From an uncultured Eubacteriales bacterium (GTDB lineage Bacteria > Bacillota > Clostridia > Lachnospirales > Lachnospiraceae): a stretch of DNA of 64,000 bases. The stretch is taken from contig CASFID010000052.1 of assembly GCA_949294665.1 (NCBI GenBank), forward strand, positions 1 to 64,000. The letters are read 5' to 3'. Both the position numbers and the translations under genes were made by a program. Below are positions 8,040 to 17,656 of this stretch, piece by piece (position 1 is the stretch's first letter; every line of letters begins with the position of its first letter). A model generated the notes under the pieces. That model saw only the letters and a program-made list of their open reading frames with translations, searched no databases and was not told the origin of the DNA.

Positions 8040-9968
8040 GTGAAATTACGGCAGGCAGAAGTGTCAGCAGTCATCATACAGGACAGATTCTGGCAGAAAC
8101 ATACAAAATTGGTGGAGGAAGTGATCATACCGTATCAATGGCAGATCATGAACGATCTGCTTCCCGGGATCCGGTCAAGCCACTGTCTGGAAAATTTTAA
8201 GATAGCGGCGGGCAGGTCTGCGGGCAGATTCTATGGCGCGGTATTTCAGGATACAGACATTGCAAAGTGGCTGGAAGCAGTAGGATATACGCTGGCGGCA
8301 CACAGAAATGAAAAACTGGAAGAACTTGCAGATGATGTGATCGATCTTATTGCGGCAGCCCAACAGCCGGACGGATATATGGATACATATTTTATCATTG
8401 AAGAACCCGGTATGAAATGGAAAAATCTTTGCGAGGGCCATGAATTATACACGGCGGGACATATGATAGAAGCAGCCGTCGCCTATTACAAGGGTACCGG
8501 AAAACGAAAATTCCTGGACTGTGTGATAAAACTTGCCGATCTGATCTGTAAGACTTTCGGGCCGGAAAAAGATAAAATACATGGATATCCGGGACATCAG
8601 GAAATAGAACTGGCCCTGGTAAAACTGGACGATCTGACAGGACAGAAAAAATATATGGATATGGCAAAATATTTTCTGGATATCCGGGGGACAGGAAAAA
8701 ACTATTTTATCGAAGAAAGGAAACATCCCGGATACAGAAATATTTTCCCGGAACTTGAAGATTATGACCCGCTGTATTCTCAGTCTCATAAACCAGTCAG
8801 ACAGCAGGAGACGGCTGAAGGACATGCCGTGAGAGCCGTCTATATGTATTCGGCCATGGCGGATGTGGCAGAAAAGTATAAAGACGATGAAATGTTGTCC
8901 GCATGCAGGAAACTCTGGGATAATATTGTGGAGAAGAGGATGTATATAACCGGAGGGATCGGATCGTCCGGGTTTATGGAAAGATTTACAACGGACTACG
9001 ATCTTCCGAATGACTGTAACTATTCTGAAACGTGCGCGTCGATCGGGATGGCAATGTTTGGGATAAGAATGGCGAACATCACGGGAGAAAGTAAATATGC
9101 AGATGTGGTAGAGTTAGAATTATATAATAATATACTTGCGGGTATCGCCCTGGACGGCAGGAGTTTCTTCTATGTGAATCCACTTCGTGTAAAGCCGGCA
9201 AACTGTATGGAACATACATCCAGGGAGCATGTGAAAGCCGTACGACAAAAATGGTTTGGCGTTGCCTGCTGTCCGCCCAATATCGCGCGTACACTGGCAT
9301 CAATAGGGCAGTATATCTATGGCGTAGGGGATAATGAAATCTATCTCCATCTCTATGTTTCCAACACAGCAGAACTTGCTTTTTCAGGTCAGCAAGTAGA
9401 ATTGCAGGTTGAAACAGAGATGCCCTGGGCGGGGAAAACAAAAATCAAAACACGGGGAATCCGTGAAAAAACAGATCTGAATATAAGAGTTCCCGAATAT
9501 GCCGAAAATTTCAAGATATATATGGATGGAAAAGAGCAGGAAACGGCGATAATAAACGGATATGCGAAACTGTCGCTGCAGAAGGATGAAGACATTGTGA
9601 TTGCATTCGGATTCAGAGTCCGATTTATGAAAGCGAATACAGAAGTGGGATTTAATATCGGCAGGACTGCAATAAAGAGAGGACCGATCGTATACTGTTT
9701 TGAAGAGAAAGATAACGGAAGGAATCTGGATTCTATATTTATCGATGAAAGAGGAGGAGCAGAAGAAATATATGACGAGATGCTAGGTGGAATCGTAAAG
9801 ATTCTTGTCCGGGGCAAGAGGATGACAGATCGGAAGCAGGAGCTTTACTGTGAGTACACTCCCGAATTTGAAAACGTATCATGCATGGCAGTCCCGTACG
9901 CCTGTTGGAACAACAGGGGCGAGGGGGAAATGGCCGTCTGGATGAACATGATAATGGATTATCAATAA
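8040..9968 (+). CDS. GH127 beta-L-arabinofuranosidase (DUF1680)
   Basis: A 642-residue enzyme expected to release L-arabinofuranose from beta-linked arabino-oligosaccharides. It aligns in order with Bifidobacterium HypBA1. YITGGIGSSGFMERF places Glu314 at the acid/base position. SETCAS supplies the zinc ligands Glu330 and Cys332. VACCPPNIAR gives Cys410 (nucleophile) and Cys411. Spacing among these matches HypBA1 E322, E338, C340, C417 and C418 to within a residue. The GTG at 8040 is preferred because AGGAGG (8027-8032) overlaps the alternative GTG at 8031. No signal peptide is visible, so it acts on imported sugars in the cytosol. It is the last gene of the LacI-controlled cluster. Confidence 0.93.
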   Translation: MKLRQAEVSAVIIQDRFWQKHTKLVEEVIIPYQWQIMNDLLPGIRSSHCLENFKIAAGRSAGRFYGAVFQDTDIAKWLEAVGYTLAAHRNEKLEELADDVIDLIAAAQQPDGYMDTYFIIEEPGMKWKNLCEGHELYTAGHMIEAAVAYYKGTGKRKFLDCVIKLADLICKTFGPEKDKIHGYPGHQEIELALVKLDDLTGQKKYMDMAKYFLDIRGTGKNYFIEERKHPGYRNIFPELEDYDPLYSQSHKPVRQQETAEGHAVRAVYMYSAMADVAEKYKDDEMLSACRKLWDNIVEKRMYITGGIGSSGFMERFTTDYDLPNDCNYSETCASIGMAMFGIRMANITGESKYADVVELELYNNILAGIALDGRSFFYVNPLRVKPANCMEHTSREHVKAVRQKWFGVACCPPNIARTLASIGQYIYGVGDNEIYLHLYVSNTAELAFSGQQVELQVETEMPWAGKTKIKTRGIREKTDLNIRVPEYAENFKIYMDGKEQETAIINGYAKLSLQKDEDIVIAFGFRVRFMKANTEVGFNIGRTAIKRGPIVYCFEEKDNGRNLDSIFIDERGGAEEIYDEMLGGIVKILVRGKRMTDRKQELYCEYTPEFENVSCMAVPYACWNNRGEGEMAVWMNMIMDYQ

Positions 9969-9974
9969 GAAACA

Positions 9975-10025
9975 GGAACGCTGCAGGCTCATTGGTAAAA
10001 CGATGGGACCGGCAGCGTTTCCTTT
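9975..10025 (+). terminator. terminator after the GH127 gene
   Basis: GGAACGCTGC (9975-9984) pairs with GCAGCGTTTCC (10012-10022) with one bulge, followed by a short T-rich stretch. It ends the first sugar operon. Confidence 0.6.
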
Positions 10026-10060
10026 ATGCGGCCCGCAGAGGAAAGAGAGGATGTGTAAGG

Positions 10061-10089
10061 TTGACGGGGAAAAGAAATATTTGTAGAAT
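10061..10089 (+). promoter_or_regulatory. promoter of the two-component operon
   Basis: TTGACG (10061-10066) and TAGAAT (10084-10089) with a 17-base spacer lie about 40 bases before the sensor kinase start. Confidence 0.65.
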
Positions 10090-10127
10090 ATATTTCATAT
10101 AAATAAGAAAAGGAGTGTGAGCTGCCT

Positions 10128-11183
10128 GTGAAACTCAGGACAAAACTGATCATCGTGTTCGTAGTAGTCATGTTTTTGCCGATGATCTTTATGGCTGTGG
10201 CGGTCCGTATGACCGGGAGCGGAGAAGGCGGTGAGGTGCTGCAGCTTTACATGATGCTTGTATTCTTTACCACCGCGCTTCTGATCTACTGGATCTACAG
10301 GTCCGTGTCCGTACCGCTGACGAAACTGCAGAAGGCAGCCCGTAATATTAAGGAGGGCAATCTTGATTTCGAGATCAGACAAGAGTCAGACGATGAGATC
10401 GGACAGCTCTGCCAGGATTTTGAAGAGATGCGTCTGCGGCTGAAAGCGAATGCGGAGGAGAAAGTCCGGTTTGATCGTGAGAACAAGGAACTCATAAGTA
10501 ATATTTCTCATGATCTGAAAACCCCGATCACAGCGATCAAGGGATATGTGGAGGGCATCATGGACGGTGTGGCGGACACGCCGGAAAAGATGGACAGATA
10601 TATCAAGACCATATATAATAAGGCTAATGAGATGGATCTTCTCATAAACGAACTGACTCTGTATTCAAAGATCGATACAAACAGGATCCCGTATAATTTC
10701 GCGACGATTTCCGCGCAGGAGTATTTCGAGGACTGTGCGGAGGATCTCCACATGGAGCTTGAAGCGAAGGGAGTTGCTTTCAGTTATCGAAACGCTATGG
10801 AGAGCGACTGTAAAGTGATCGTGGATCCGGAGCAGTTAAGGAGAGTTATCAACAACATCGTATCGAATTCCCTGAAATATATGGACAAGCCGAACGGGAA
10901 GATCACGATGGAAGTAAAGGACGTGGGAGATTTTGTTCAGGTTGAACTGGGCGACAATGGAAAGGGGATCGCATCAAAAGATCTGCCGTATATTTTTGAC
11001 AGGTTTTACCGCACAGATGCGTCGAGAAACTCATCCAAAGGCGGAAGCGGCATCGGACTTTCCATTGTAAAAAAGATCGTCGAGGAGCACGGAGGCAACA
11101 TCTGGGCCACCAGTGATGAGGGCGCTGGTACGACAATGTATTTTGTGATCAGAAAATATCAGGAGGTACCAATTGATGAGTAA
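10128..11183 (+). CDS. sensor histidine kinase (HAMP, HisKA, HATPase)
   Basis: A 351-residue membrane kinase. Two hydrophobic segments (about 7-28 and 40-60) enclose a very short external loop, so it probably senses through the membrane or an accessory protein. HAMP follows at about 60-115. The phosphoacceptor is His128 in NISHDLKTP. The ATPase part has NNIVSNSLKY (N box), DNGKGI (G1), FDRFYR and GGSGIGLSI (G2). It overlaps its response regulator by 8 bases. GTG 10128 has AGGAG somewhat far upstream. The signal is unknown, and it is not clearly linked to the sugar genes on either side. Confidence 0.92.
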   Translation: MKLRTKLIIVFVVVMFLPMIFMAVAVRMTGSGEGGEVLQLYMMLVFFTTALLIYWIYRSVSVPLTKLQKAARNIKEGNLDFEIRQESDDEIGQLCQDFEEMRLRLKANAEEKVRFDRENKELISNISHDLKTPITAIKGYVEGIMDGVADTPEKMDRYIKTIYNKANEMDLLINELTLYSKIDTNRIPYNFATISAQEYFEDCAEDLHMELEAKGVAFSYRNAMESDCKVIVDPEQLRRVINNIVSNSLKYMDKPNGKITMEVKDVGDFVQVELGDNGKGIASKDLPYIFDRFYRTDASRNSSKGGSGIGLSIVKKIVEEHGGNIWATSDEGAGTTMYFVIRKYQEVPIDE

Positions 11184-11868
11184 GCGTATTTTGATCATTG
11201 AGGATGAAGAGAGCATCGCTGATCTGGAGAAGGATTATCTGGAATTGAGTAACTTTGAGGTGGAAGTGGCAAATGACGGCGAGTCAGGACTCGGAAAAGG
11301 ACTGGATGAGGATTTTGACCTGATCATTCTTGATCTGATGCTTCCGGGTGTAGACGGATTTGAGATCTGCAGACAGATCCGGGATCAGAAAAATACTCCG
11401 ATCATTATGGTGTCGGCAAAAAAGGACGATATCGACAAGATCCGGGGACTGGGCCTTGGAGCGGATGATTATATGACGAAGCCTTTCAGCCCGAGCGAAC
11501 TGGTGGCGCGCGTGAAAGCGCATCTTGCCCGCTATGAGAGACTGATCGGAAGCAATGTTGAAGAAAATAAAGTGATCGAGATCCGTGGACTTAAGATCGA
11601 TACGACTGCGAGACGAGTGTGGGTGAATGGCGAAGAAAAATCATTTACAACGAAAGAATTTGATCTTCTGGCTTTCCTCGCAGGACATCCGAACCACGTG
11701 TATACGAAAGAAGAACTGTTCCGCGAGATCTGGGATATGGAATCGATCGGAGATATCGCCACGGTGACCGTGCATATCAAGAAGATCAGAGAGAAGATCG
11801 AGTATGATACGTCGCATCCGCAGTACATTGAGACAATCTGGGGCGTGGGGTATCGGTTTAAAGTGTGA
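11176..11868 (+). CDS. OmpR/PhoB-family response regulator
   Basis: A 230-residue regulator with an N-terminal receiver domain, acidic pair EDEE near the start, phosphoacceptor Asp53 in ILDLMLPGVDG, and Lys in TKPF. A C-terminal winged helix follows (FTTKEFDLLAFLAGHPNHVYTKEELFREIW region, VTVHIKKIREKI). ATG 11176 follows AGGAGG at 11161-11166; a TTG three bases earlier is less likely. It is translationally coupled to the upstream kinase, its presumed partner. Confidence 0.94.
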   Translation: MSKRILIIEDEESIADLEKDYLELSNFEVEVANDGESGLGKGLDEDFDLIILDLMLPGVDGFEICRQIRDQKNTPIIMVSAKKDDIDKIRGLGLGADDYMTKPFSPSELVARVKAHLARYERLIGSNVEENKVIEIRGLKIDTTARRVWVNGEEKSFTTKEFDLLAFLAGHPNHVYTKEELFREIWDMESIGDIATVTVHIKKIREKIEYDTSHPQYIETIWGVGYRFKV

Positions 11869-11890
11869 ATCCATGGATTCCAGATAGAAG

Positions 11891-11931
11891 CTGCCGTACT
11901 GAACGATTATCGTTCGGTGCGGCAGTTTTTT
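11891..11931 (+). terminator. Rho-independent terminator of the two-component operon
   Basis: CTGCCG (11891-11896) and CGGCAG (11920-11925) enclose the inner stem TGAACG/CGTTCG and are followed by six T residues. Confidence 0.88.
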
Positions 11932-12057
11932 GATTAAGAAAATAGAGAAAAACTTAATTGGAGGGATAATATCTATAATTACTGTACTGTTTATCCTGGT
12001 GGACCATCTGTATACTTATAATTAACAGAAACGTAAAATAATAAAGGAGGATGAAGG

Positions 12058-13332
12058 ATGAAGAAAAAGAAATATCTGGCATGGCTGCTTGCCGCTGCGG
12101 TTATGTGCGGAACACTGGCAGGATGCGGACAAAGTAGCAGCGAGGGGAAAGACACCGGGAATCAGAGCGGTGAAACCAAAAAGCTGGACGTTGTGCTGAC
12201 TACAGGACATGAGGCTTTCCAGAATGCGATTGACAAGTATGTGGAGCAGAATCCGGATGTTGAAGTGAACGTCCAGGAAATCCCCACAGAAGAGTTCAAA
12301 ACAATTATTAAAACAAAATTTGCATCCGATGATGCGCCGGACATTTTCCCTGTTTTTTCTGGCGATGAAGCGGAAAGCTATTATGAAAACGGATATCTGG
12401 CGGATCTGTCAGATATGGAAGACGTAGTGGCAAGATTTGAAGAAGGGGCCGACAGTACACTGAGGACAGAAGACGGCGCACTGTACGGTCTGCCGATCGA
12501 GATCCAGCTGATACTTGGATATTATAACAAGGATCTTTTTGAACAATATGATCTTGAAGTTCCAAAGACATGGGATGAACTTCTGAATATATGTGAAGTG
12601 TTTCAGGAAAACGGAATCACTCCTATTGCTCTCGGACATAAGGAAGAATGGGTGACACAGATGATCTCCTATGGTTTAAATGCCACTAAAATACAGGTGA
12701 AAGATCCTGAGTTTTATAAAGGAACAGCAGACGGAACATCTAAATTTGCCGAGTGCAGCGGGTTCCTTGATACGCTGGAAAAATATCAGGATCTGATCGA
12801 AAAAGGTTATATTCAGGAAGGTTCCTTAAGTACAACGGCAGATCAGCAGTACGAGATGTTTGTGAGGGAAGAAGCGGCTATGACATTTACCGGAACATGG
12901 GGAAACGCGGCTATAGAAAACCTGGGGCCTGAATTTGAGTTGGGCGGTTTTCAGATTCCCGGTGACGAAGGGGAAGTATTCGGCGCTTCGGCAAGTATAA
13001 ACGGCGGATATGGGGTCTATGGGAAATCAGATAATCTTGAGTTGGCAAAGGACCTGCTGGCATTCATGGTAAGTCCGGACATACTTGCTGAATATCTACA
13101 GGATAAAGGGCCGTCTCCGTACAGTGATGTTGAAGTTGATCTGCGGACAGCAATCAAAGAGTGCTATGCAATGGAGGAAGGGCAGCAGCTGTGCCAGTTT
13201 GATAATATCTACTGGGCTCCTGGAGTAGATGCAGTTTTTTATAAAGGTGTACAGGAAATGGTTGCGGGGACAAAAGAGCCGATCGATATTCTTAAATCGA
13301 TGGACGAAGCAACTGAGAAAGCAAACAAATAG
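12058..13332 (+). CDS. sugar ABC transporter solute-binding lipoprotein
   Basis: A 424-residue CUT1-type binding protein. It has KKKK at the N-terminus, a hydrophobic core and lipobox TLAGC with lipidated Cys23. The mature domain includes PKTWDELLNICEVF and a C-terminal domain with PDILAEYLQDKGPSPY, typical of extracellular solute-binding family 1. AAGGAGG lies 7 bases before ATG. It heads the second sugar operon, whose YesM/YesN two-component pair and GH78 rhamnosidase suggest a rhamnose-containing glycan as substrate (inference). Confidence 0.93.
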   Translation: MKKKKYLAWLLAAAVMCGTLAGCGQSSSEGKDTGNQSGETKKLDVVLTTGHEAFQNAIDKYVEQNPDVEVNVQEIPTEEFKTIIKTKFASDDAPDIFPVFSGDEAESYYENGYLADLSDMEDVVARFEEGADSTLRTEDGALYGLPIEIQLILGYYNKDLFEQYDLEVPKTWDELLNICEVFQENGITPIALGHKEEWVTQMISYGLNATKIQVKDPEFYKGTADGTSKFAECSGFLDTLEKYQDLIEKGYIQEGSLSTTADQQYEMFVREEAAMTFTGTWGNAAIENLGPEFELGGFQIPGDEGEVFGASASINGGYGVYGKSDNLELAKDLLAFMVSPDILAEYLQDKGPSPYSDVEVDLRTAIKECYAMEEGQQLCQFDNIYWAPGVDAVFYKGVQEMVAGTKEPIDILKSMDEATEKANK

Positions 13333-13350
13333 AAGACACATGGTTTTGTG

Positions 13351-13379
13351 CATGGGATGTTTTGAAAAGGCATCCCATG
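13351..13379 (+). other. intercistronic hairpin between binding protein and permease
   Basis: CATGGGATG (13351-13359) and CATCCCATG (13371-13379) form a perfect 9-bp stem with an 11-base loop and no T-run. The location matches the hairpin in the first sugar cluster and suggests differential expression of binding protein and permeases. Confidence 0.6.
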
Positions 13380-13408
13380 TGTGCTATCAGGGGACAGGAT
13401 GAGAGACG

Positions 13409-14284
13409 ATGAAAAAAATAAGACATGAAAGAAAATATATGTTGTTCCTTTTGCCGGCTGCGATAATATATATTGTATTTCTGGTGATCCCGATGATTTC
13501 TTCATTTGGATATTCTCTGACAGACTGGGATGGGCTGTCGGTAAAAATCAATTTTATAGGGCTGGCCAATTTCAAATATATGGTATCTGATGATGGGTTC
13601 CGGATAGCCATACGAAATACAATCATTTTTGTATTGATGGATGTAGTGATACAGAATGTTATGGGACTTCTTTTAGCGCTTCTTCTGGAGAGCATCAGAA
13701 AAACAAGAAATGTTTTGCGTGGATTGTTCTTTGTACCGGTAGTTATGCCGCCTATAGTGGTATCCTACGTCTGGAGTTATCTGTACAGCTATAATAACGG
13801 TCTGTTCAACAATATTCTTACTGTACTCGGGATAGAAAAAGTAGACTTTATCGGAGATCCGGCATGTGCAATATACTTTGTCATAATATCCGGAATATGG
13901 CAGTGGTTCACATATCGTATGATCATTTACGTGTCAGGTCTCCAGAGCATACCGCAGGATGTCATAGACGCTGCCAGAATTGACGGGGCGGGCAGGATCC
14001 AGACTTTCTTCAAGGTTACTTTGCCCCTTTTGCTTCCTGCGATATCTATTAATGTCACGCTGTGTACAATCGGCGCTCTGAAGCAGTTTGACGTTGTATT
14101 TACAATGACAAACGGGGGGCCTGGATACTCTACAGAAGTTGTGACGACAAAGATTTACCGGGAAGCATTTACGAATATGGATATGGGATATGGAGCGGCA
14201 ACAGGAGTTGTACTTTTTCTGGTGATACTGACCATTACGATCGCTCTAAACAGCATTTTTAAGAGAAAAGAGGTGGAATTTTGA
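13409..14284 (+). CDS. sugar ABC transporter permease (MalF-like)
   Basis: A 291-residue permease with six predicted membrane helices and an EAA loop (VIDAARIDGAGRIQTFFKV, then LP). MTNGGPGYSTEV is typical of MalF/LacF-like subunits. It works with the next permease and an ATPase that is not encoded here. Its stop shares a base with the start codon of the next gene. Confidence 0.93.
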   Translation: MKKIRHERKYMLFLLPAAIIYIVFLVIPMISSFGYSLTDWDGLSVKINFIGLANFKYMVSDDGFRIAIRNTIIFVLMDVVIQNVMGLLLALLLESIRKTRNVLRGLFFVPVVMPPIVVSYVWSYLYSYNNGLFNNILTVLGIEKVDFIGDPACAIYFVIISGIWQWFTYRMIIYVSGLQSIPQDVIDAARIDGAGRIQTFFKVTLPLLLPAISINVTLCTIGALKQFDVVFTMTNGGPGYSTEVVTTKIYREAFTNMDMGYGAATGVVLFLVILTITIALNSIFKRKEVEF

Positions 14285-15102
14285 TGAAGAAGAGAAAAAT
14301 CTTTCTCACAGCTGTTTTATGGATCACAGTTCTGCTATATCTGTTCCCTCTATACATGGCAGTTACGATCGCGGTTAAATCACCGGAGGAGTTTGTGCAG
14401 AATACTTACGGTCTTCCGAAAATGCTGCAGCTGGATAATCTGCTTGAAGCGGCAGAAGAAATGCAGTATTTTGAGTCGCTGAGAAACGGAATCATTATTC
14501 TTGGAGGGACATTAGTGATTCTAATCGCTGCTTCATCGCTGGCAGCATTCGCCTTAGCGCGAGGGAGCGGAAAAGTCTATGGAAAACTATATACATTTTT
14601 CCTGGCAGGAATGATGGTACCGGTCCAGCTGATCATGATACCTCTTTACAAGATCATCAATAGTCTGCAGTTGATGAATACTTTTCAGGGAGTTATATTG
14701 ATTTATACAGCAATAAATATTCCTCTTGCGATCGTGATCCTCCGGGGATTTATAGCTACGATACCGAAAGAACTTGATGAGGCGGCCAAGATTGATGGCG
14801 CCGGCATATTCACAGTATATTTCAGGGTAATCCTTCCGTTGATTAAAGCGCCTCTTACAACAGTTGTTATATTTGTTTCTGTGACAGTATGGAATGATCT
14901 GCTGACACCGCTTCTGTTTCTTGGAGGTGACAAGAAGACACTGATCATTGCTTTGTATAATTTTAAGGGAGCTTCTTATACTACGGACTGGACAATGATC
15001 TTTGCGGGTTCGGTGCTGACGATGATCCCTCTGGTGGTAGTATTTCTTTGTTCACAGAAATACTTTATCAAGGGAATGATCGCAGGAGCGGTCAAGGGGT
15101 AG
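14284..15102 (+). CDS. sugar ABC transporter permease (MalG-like)
   Basis: A 272-residue permease with six helices, EAA loop ELDEAAKIDGAGIF and the MalG-type end KGMIAGAVKG. ATG 14284 overlaps the previous TGA by one base (TGATG) and GAGGTGG lies upstream; a TTG one codon earlier is the alternative. The kinase gene follows after 7 bases, so transporter and sensor are co-transcribed. Confidence 0.92.
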   Translation: MKKRKIFLTAVLWITVLLYLFPLYMAVTIAVKSPEEFVQNTYGLPKMLQLDNLLEAAEEMQYFESLRNGIIILGGTLVILIAASSLAAFALARGSGKVYGKLYTFFLAGMMVPVQLIMIPLYKIINSLQLMNTFQGVILIYTAINIPLAIVILRGFIATIPKELDEAAKIDGAGIFTVYFRVILPLIKAPLTTVVIFVSVTVWNDLLTPLLFLGGDKKTLIIALYNFKGASYTTDWTMIFAGSVLTMIPLVVVFLCSQKYFIKGMIAGAVKG

Positions 15103-15109
15103 TGGTATT

Positions 15110-16918
15110 TTGAGAGGTAAGAGCAATAAAAAATTTCAATACAGGCTGATCCTTATCGGCAGTGTCTGTGTGATAACAGGGATAATTATTACAGGATTGG
15201 GAATACTTTTTATTTCCCAGCAGTCTATTGACCGGGTTTCCGAGGAAGTTGGCGCTAAGTTTATCAAGCAGGTCCAGCTTAATATAGACAATGATATTGA
15301 GCAGTTAGAGTCGTTGATATTTGGACTGGAACTGGATGCGGATGTGACAGGGATACTTGAAAAGTCGAAAAGCAATCCGGCTGCAGATCTTGAAGACAGC
15401 AGGATCATAGAAAGCAGGCTCATGCAGGTGGACTACCTGCGCAGTGATATCAAAGGTATATATCTGATACGAAAAGACGGAACTGTATTTTATAATGTGT
15501 CATCTCCTTCACTGGTCAGAAACTATCATATCGAAGAGGAATCATGGTACCGACAGCTTCAGGAGGAAGGAAAGGTGATCATAGGGAAACACCGGCCGGA
15601 CAGATACTTGAATAATGATTCTCAGGTCATCACCTATGTGAAAGCGATCAGAACGTGGGAAAACAGAGAATATCTGGGAGCAGTTATTGTAGATATGGAA
15701 CCTCTGGTCTTTGAGAATATTTTTCGGAATCTTGAACTGGATGCAAACCAGCAGGTTTTTATCCTTGATCAGGAAGGGAATATCATGTATGAAAGCAAGG
15801 AGAGCCCTCTGTATCATTCTGTAAGCAGCGAGCTGAAGTATCTGGACAGTGAGCAGCTTACCGTAAGCACAGATTCTGGCGAGTATGATGTATATTCCGC
15901 AAAATCAGAAAAAACCGGCTGGTATATCGTGGGATGTACAAACACACTTGAGATGACAAAAAACACAGAAAAAATTCGCAGCGCTACTTTATGCATTGTA
16001 ATAGGGATGGTAATACTCACAGTTGCGGTGCTGTATCTACTCATTTCAAAGAACTTCAGACTGATTGAAAAACTAAAGGAGGGCATGCTGGAGATTCGGA
16101 GGGGCAACTATGATATAGAGGTACAGGGAAGCAGCAATGATGAGATAGGAGAACTCTGTGGGGTGTTTAATTCTATGTGCAGCAAACTGAATTATCTGAT
16201 CAATACAGTGAATATCCTTGAAAATGAAAAAAAAGAAATTCAGTTGAAAAAGATCAAGGAAGAACTTAATTTTCTTCAGGCGCAGATAAACCCTCATTTT
16301 ATCTATAATACGCTGGAGTCTATCAGCATGATGGCGGAACTCAATGACGATGAAGACGCGCAGTTGATGTCGAGCTCTCTGGGGCGTCTTTTGCGCATCA
16401 GTATTAACAGGGGGCAGGAAATGGTCTCTGTCAGAGAAGAGATCGAACATGTAAAGTGTTATCTTGCGATTCAGAAAATACGTTATGAGGACCGATTTGA
16501 GGCAGAATTCAATATTCAGGAAGAAATCCTGGAGTGTAAAATTCCAAAGCTGATCCTGCAGCCACTGGTGGAGAATGCGATTTATCATGGAATAGAACCC
16601 CTTAGTTCAAGAGGATTGATAAGAATCAAGGGATACCATAACGAAAAATACCTTATCTTTGAAATCCATGATAACGGTATCGGTATTGACAGGCAGGAAG
16701 TTGACAGACTGAATGCAAAGTTGGCAGACGGGAGCGACGGAGAACCATATGAAACAAGGAGTATCGGTCTGAGCAATGTGGACCGCAGGATAAAACTATA
16801 TTATGGAAATAATAGATATGGACTGATAATCAGAAGCGAGAAAGGCAAAGGCACGGAAGTGTGTGTCACATTGCCATACGAAGGAGGAAAAAACAATGGA
16901 TGTAGTGATTCTGGATGA
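15110..16918 (+). CDS. YesM-type sensor histidine kinase
   Basis: A 602-residue membrane kinase of the LytS/YesM group. A transmembrane helix at about 12-35 is followed by an extracellular sensor region to about residue 285 (Cache-like, with VDYLRSDIKGIYLIRKDG and a later IVDMEP segment), a second helix at about 292-312, and HAMP. The His_kinase domain has His396 in QINPHFIYNTLES. The ATPase domain has QPLVENAIYHG and DNGIGI. TTG start with GGGG upstream. In such loci YesM/YesN pairs sense a sugar and switch on the transporter and glycosidase genes around them. Confidence 0.93.
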   Translation: MRGKSNKKFQYRLILIGSVCVITGIIITGLGILFISQQSIDRVSEEVGAKFIKQVQLNIDNDIEQLESLIFGLELDADVTGILEKSKSNPAADLEDSRIIESRLMQVDYLRSDIKGIYLIRKDGTVFYNVSSPSLVRNYHIEEESWYRQLQEEGKVIIGKHRPDRYLNNDSQVITYVKAIRTWENREYLGAVIVDMEPLVFENIFRNLELDANQQVFILDQEGNIMYESKESPLYHSVSSELKYLDSEQLTVSTDSGEYDVYSAKSEKTGWYIVGCTNTLEMTKNTEKIRSATLCIVIGMVILTVAVLYLLISKNFRLIEKLKEGMLEIRRGNYDIEVQGSSNDEIGELCGVFNSMCSKLNYLINTVNILENEKKEIQLKKIKEELNFLQAQINPHFIYNTLESISMMAELNDDEDAQLMSSSLGRLLRISINRGQEMVSVREEIEHVKCYLAIQKIRYEDRFEAEFNIQEEILECKIPKLILQPLVENAIYHGIEPLSSRGLIRIKGYHNEKYLIFEIHDNGIGIDRQEVDRLNAKLADGSDGEPYETRSIGLSNVDRRIKLYYGNNRYGLIIRSEKGKGTEVCVTLPYEGGKNNGCSDSG

Positions 16919-17627
16919 TGAACGTATCATCAGAAGAGGATTAGAAAAAATCCTGCGTGATAATTTCCCCGATATAAATATTGTTGCCTCTCTGGGAGAT
17001 GGCCAGGAGGCTGTCGATTTCTTTATAGATCATCATGTGGATCTGCTGATTACTGATATAAGGATGCCTCATATGGATGGACTTTCTATCATGAAAATGT
17101 TACAGGAAGAAAAGCCAGATACAGGAGTCATCGTTATCAGCGGTTATGATGATTTTAAGTATTGCAGACAGGCTTTAAAATATCATGCATTTGATTATAT
17201 TCTGAAACCTGTGGATAAAGCAGAGCTTATAAATATCATACAGAGGTATTACGAGCAGTGGGGGCAGGGAACGGAAGTATGCGAAGGGCAGATTTCGGAT
17301 CAGGAAAAGAAAGTCATCAGAGATATAAAATTCTATCTGAAAAGAAACTATGCCCAAAATGTAAGTTTGAAAACTCTGTCCGAGGAATTTCATCTGAATG
17401 CAGTATATATCAGCCAGATGTTTAAAAAAGAAACAGGAGAATCTCTGACAGAATATGTACTGAAGATACGCATGATAAAAGCTGCAGGACTGCTGAGAGA
17501 TACAGATCTGCAAATACAGGAGATAGCAGATAAAGTGGGATACAGTACGCCAAAACAATTCTCAGCAGCTTTCAGACGTTATCATGGCGTCATCCCCAGT
17601 GAATACAGAAACAGTATTGCTCCATAG
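16896..17627 (+). CDS. YesN-type response regulator, AraC output domain
   Basis: A 243-residue regulator with a receiver domain (LDDER near the N-terminus, phosphoacceptor Asp54 in LITDIRMPHMDG, Lys in ILKPVDKAEL). Two AraC helix-turn-helix motifs lie at about 155-240 (SLKTLSEEFHLNAVYISQMFKKE and IQEIADKVGYSTPKQFSAAFRRYHG). ATG 16896 is chosen because AGGAGG lies at 16882-16887. It overlaps the kinase gene by 23 bases. It should activate this operon in response to the partner kinase. Confidence 0.95.
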   Translation: MDVVILDDERIIRRGLEKILRDNFPDINIVASLGDGQEAVDFFIDHHVDLLITDIRMPHMDGLSIMKMLQEEKPDTGVIVISGYDDFKYCRQALKYHAFDYILKPVDKAELINIIQRYYEQWGQGTEVCEGQISDQEKKVIRDIKFYLKRNYAQNVSLKTLSEEFHLNAVYISQMFKKETGESLTEYVLKIRMIKAAGLLRDTDLQIQEIADKVGYSTPKQFSAAFRRYHGVIPSEYRNSIAP

Positions 17628-17656
17628 ATGTGAGATAAGAGAAGGCGGGTGGGGAT

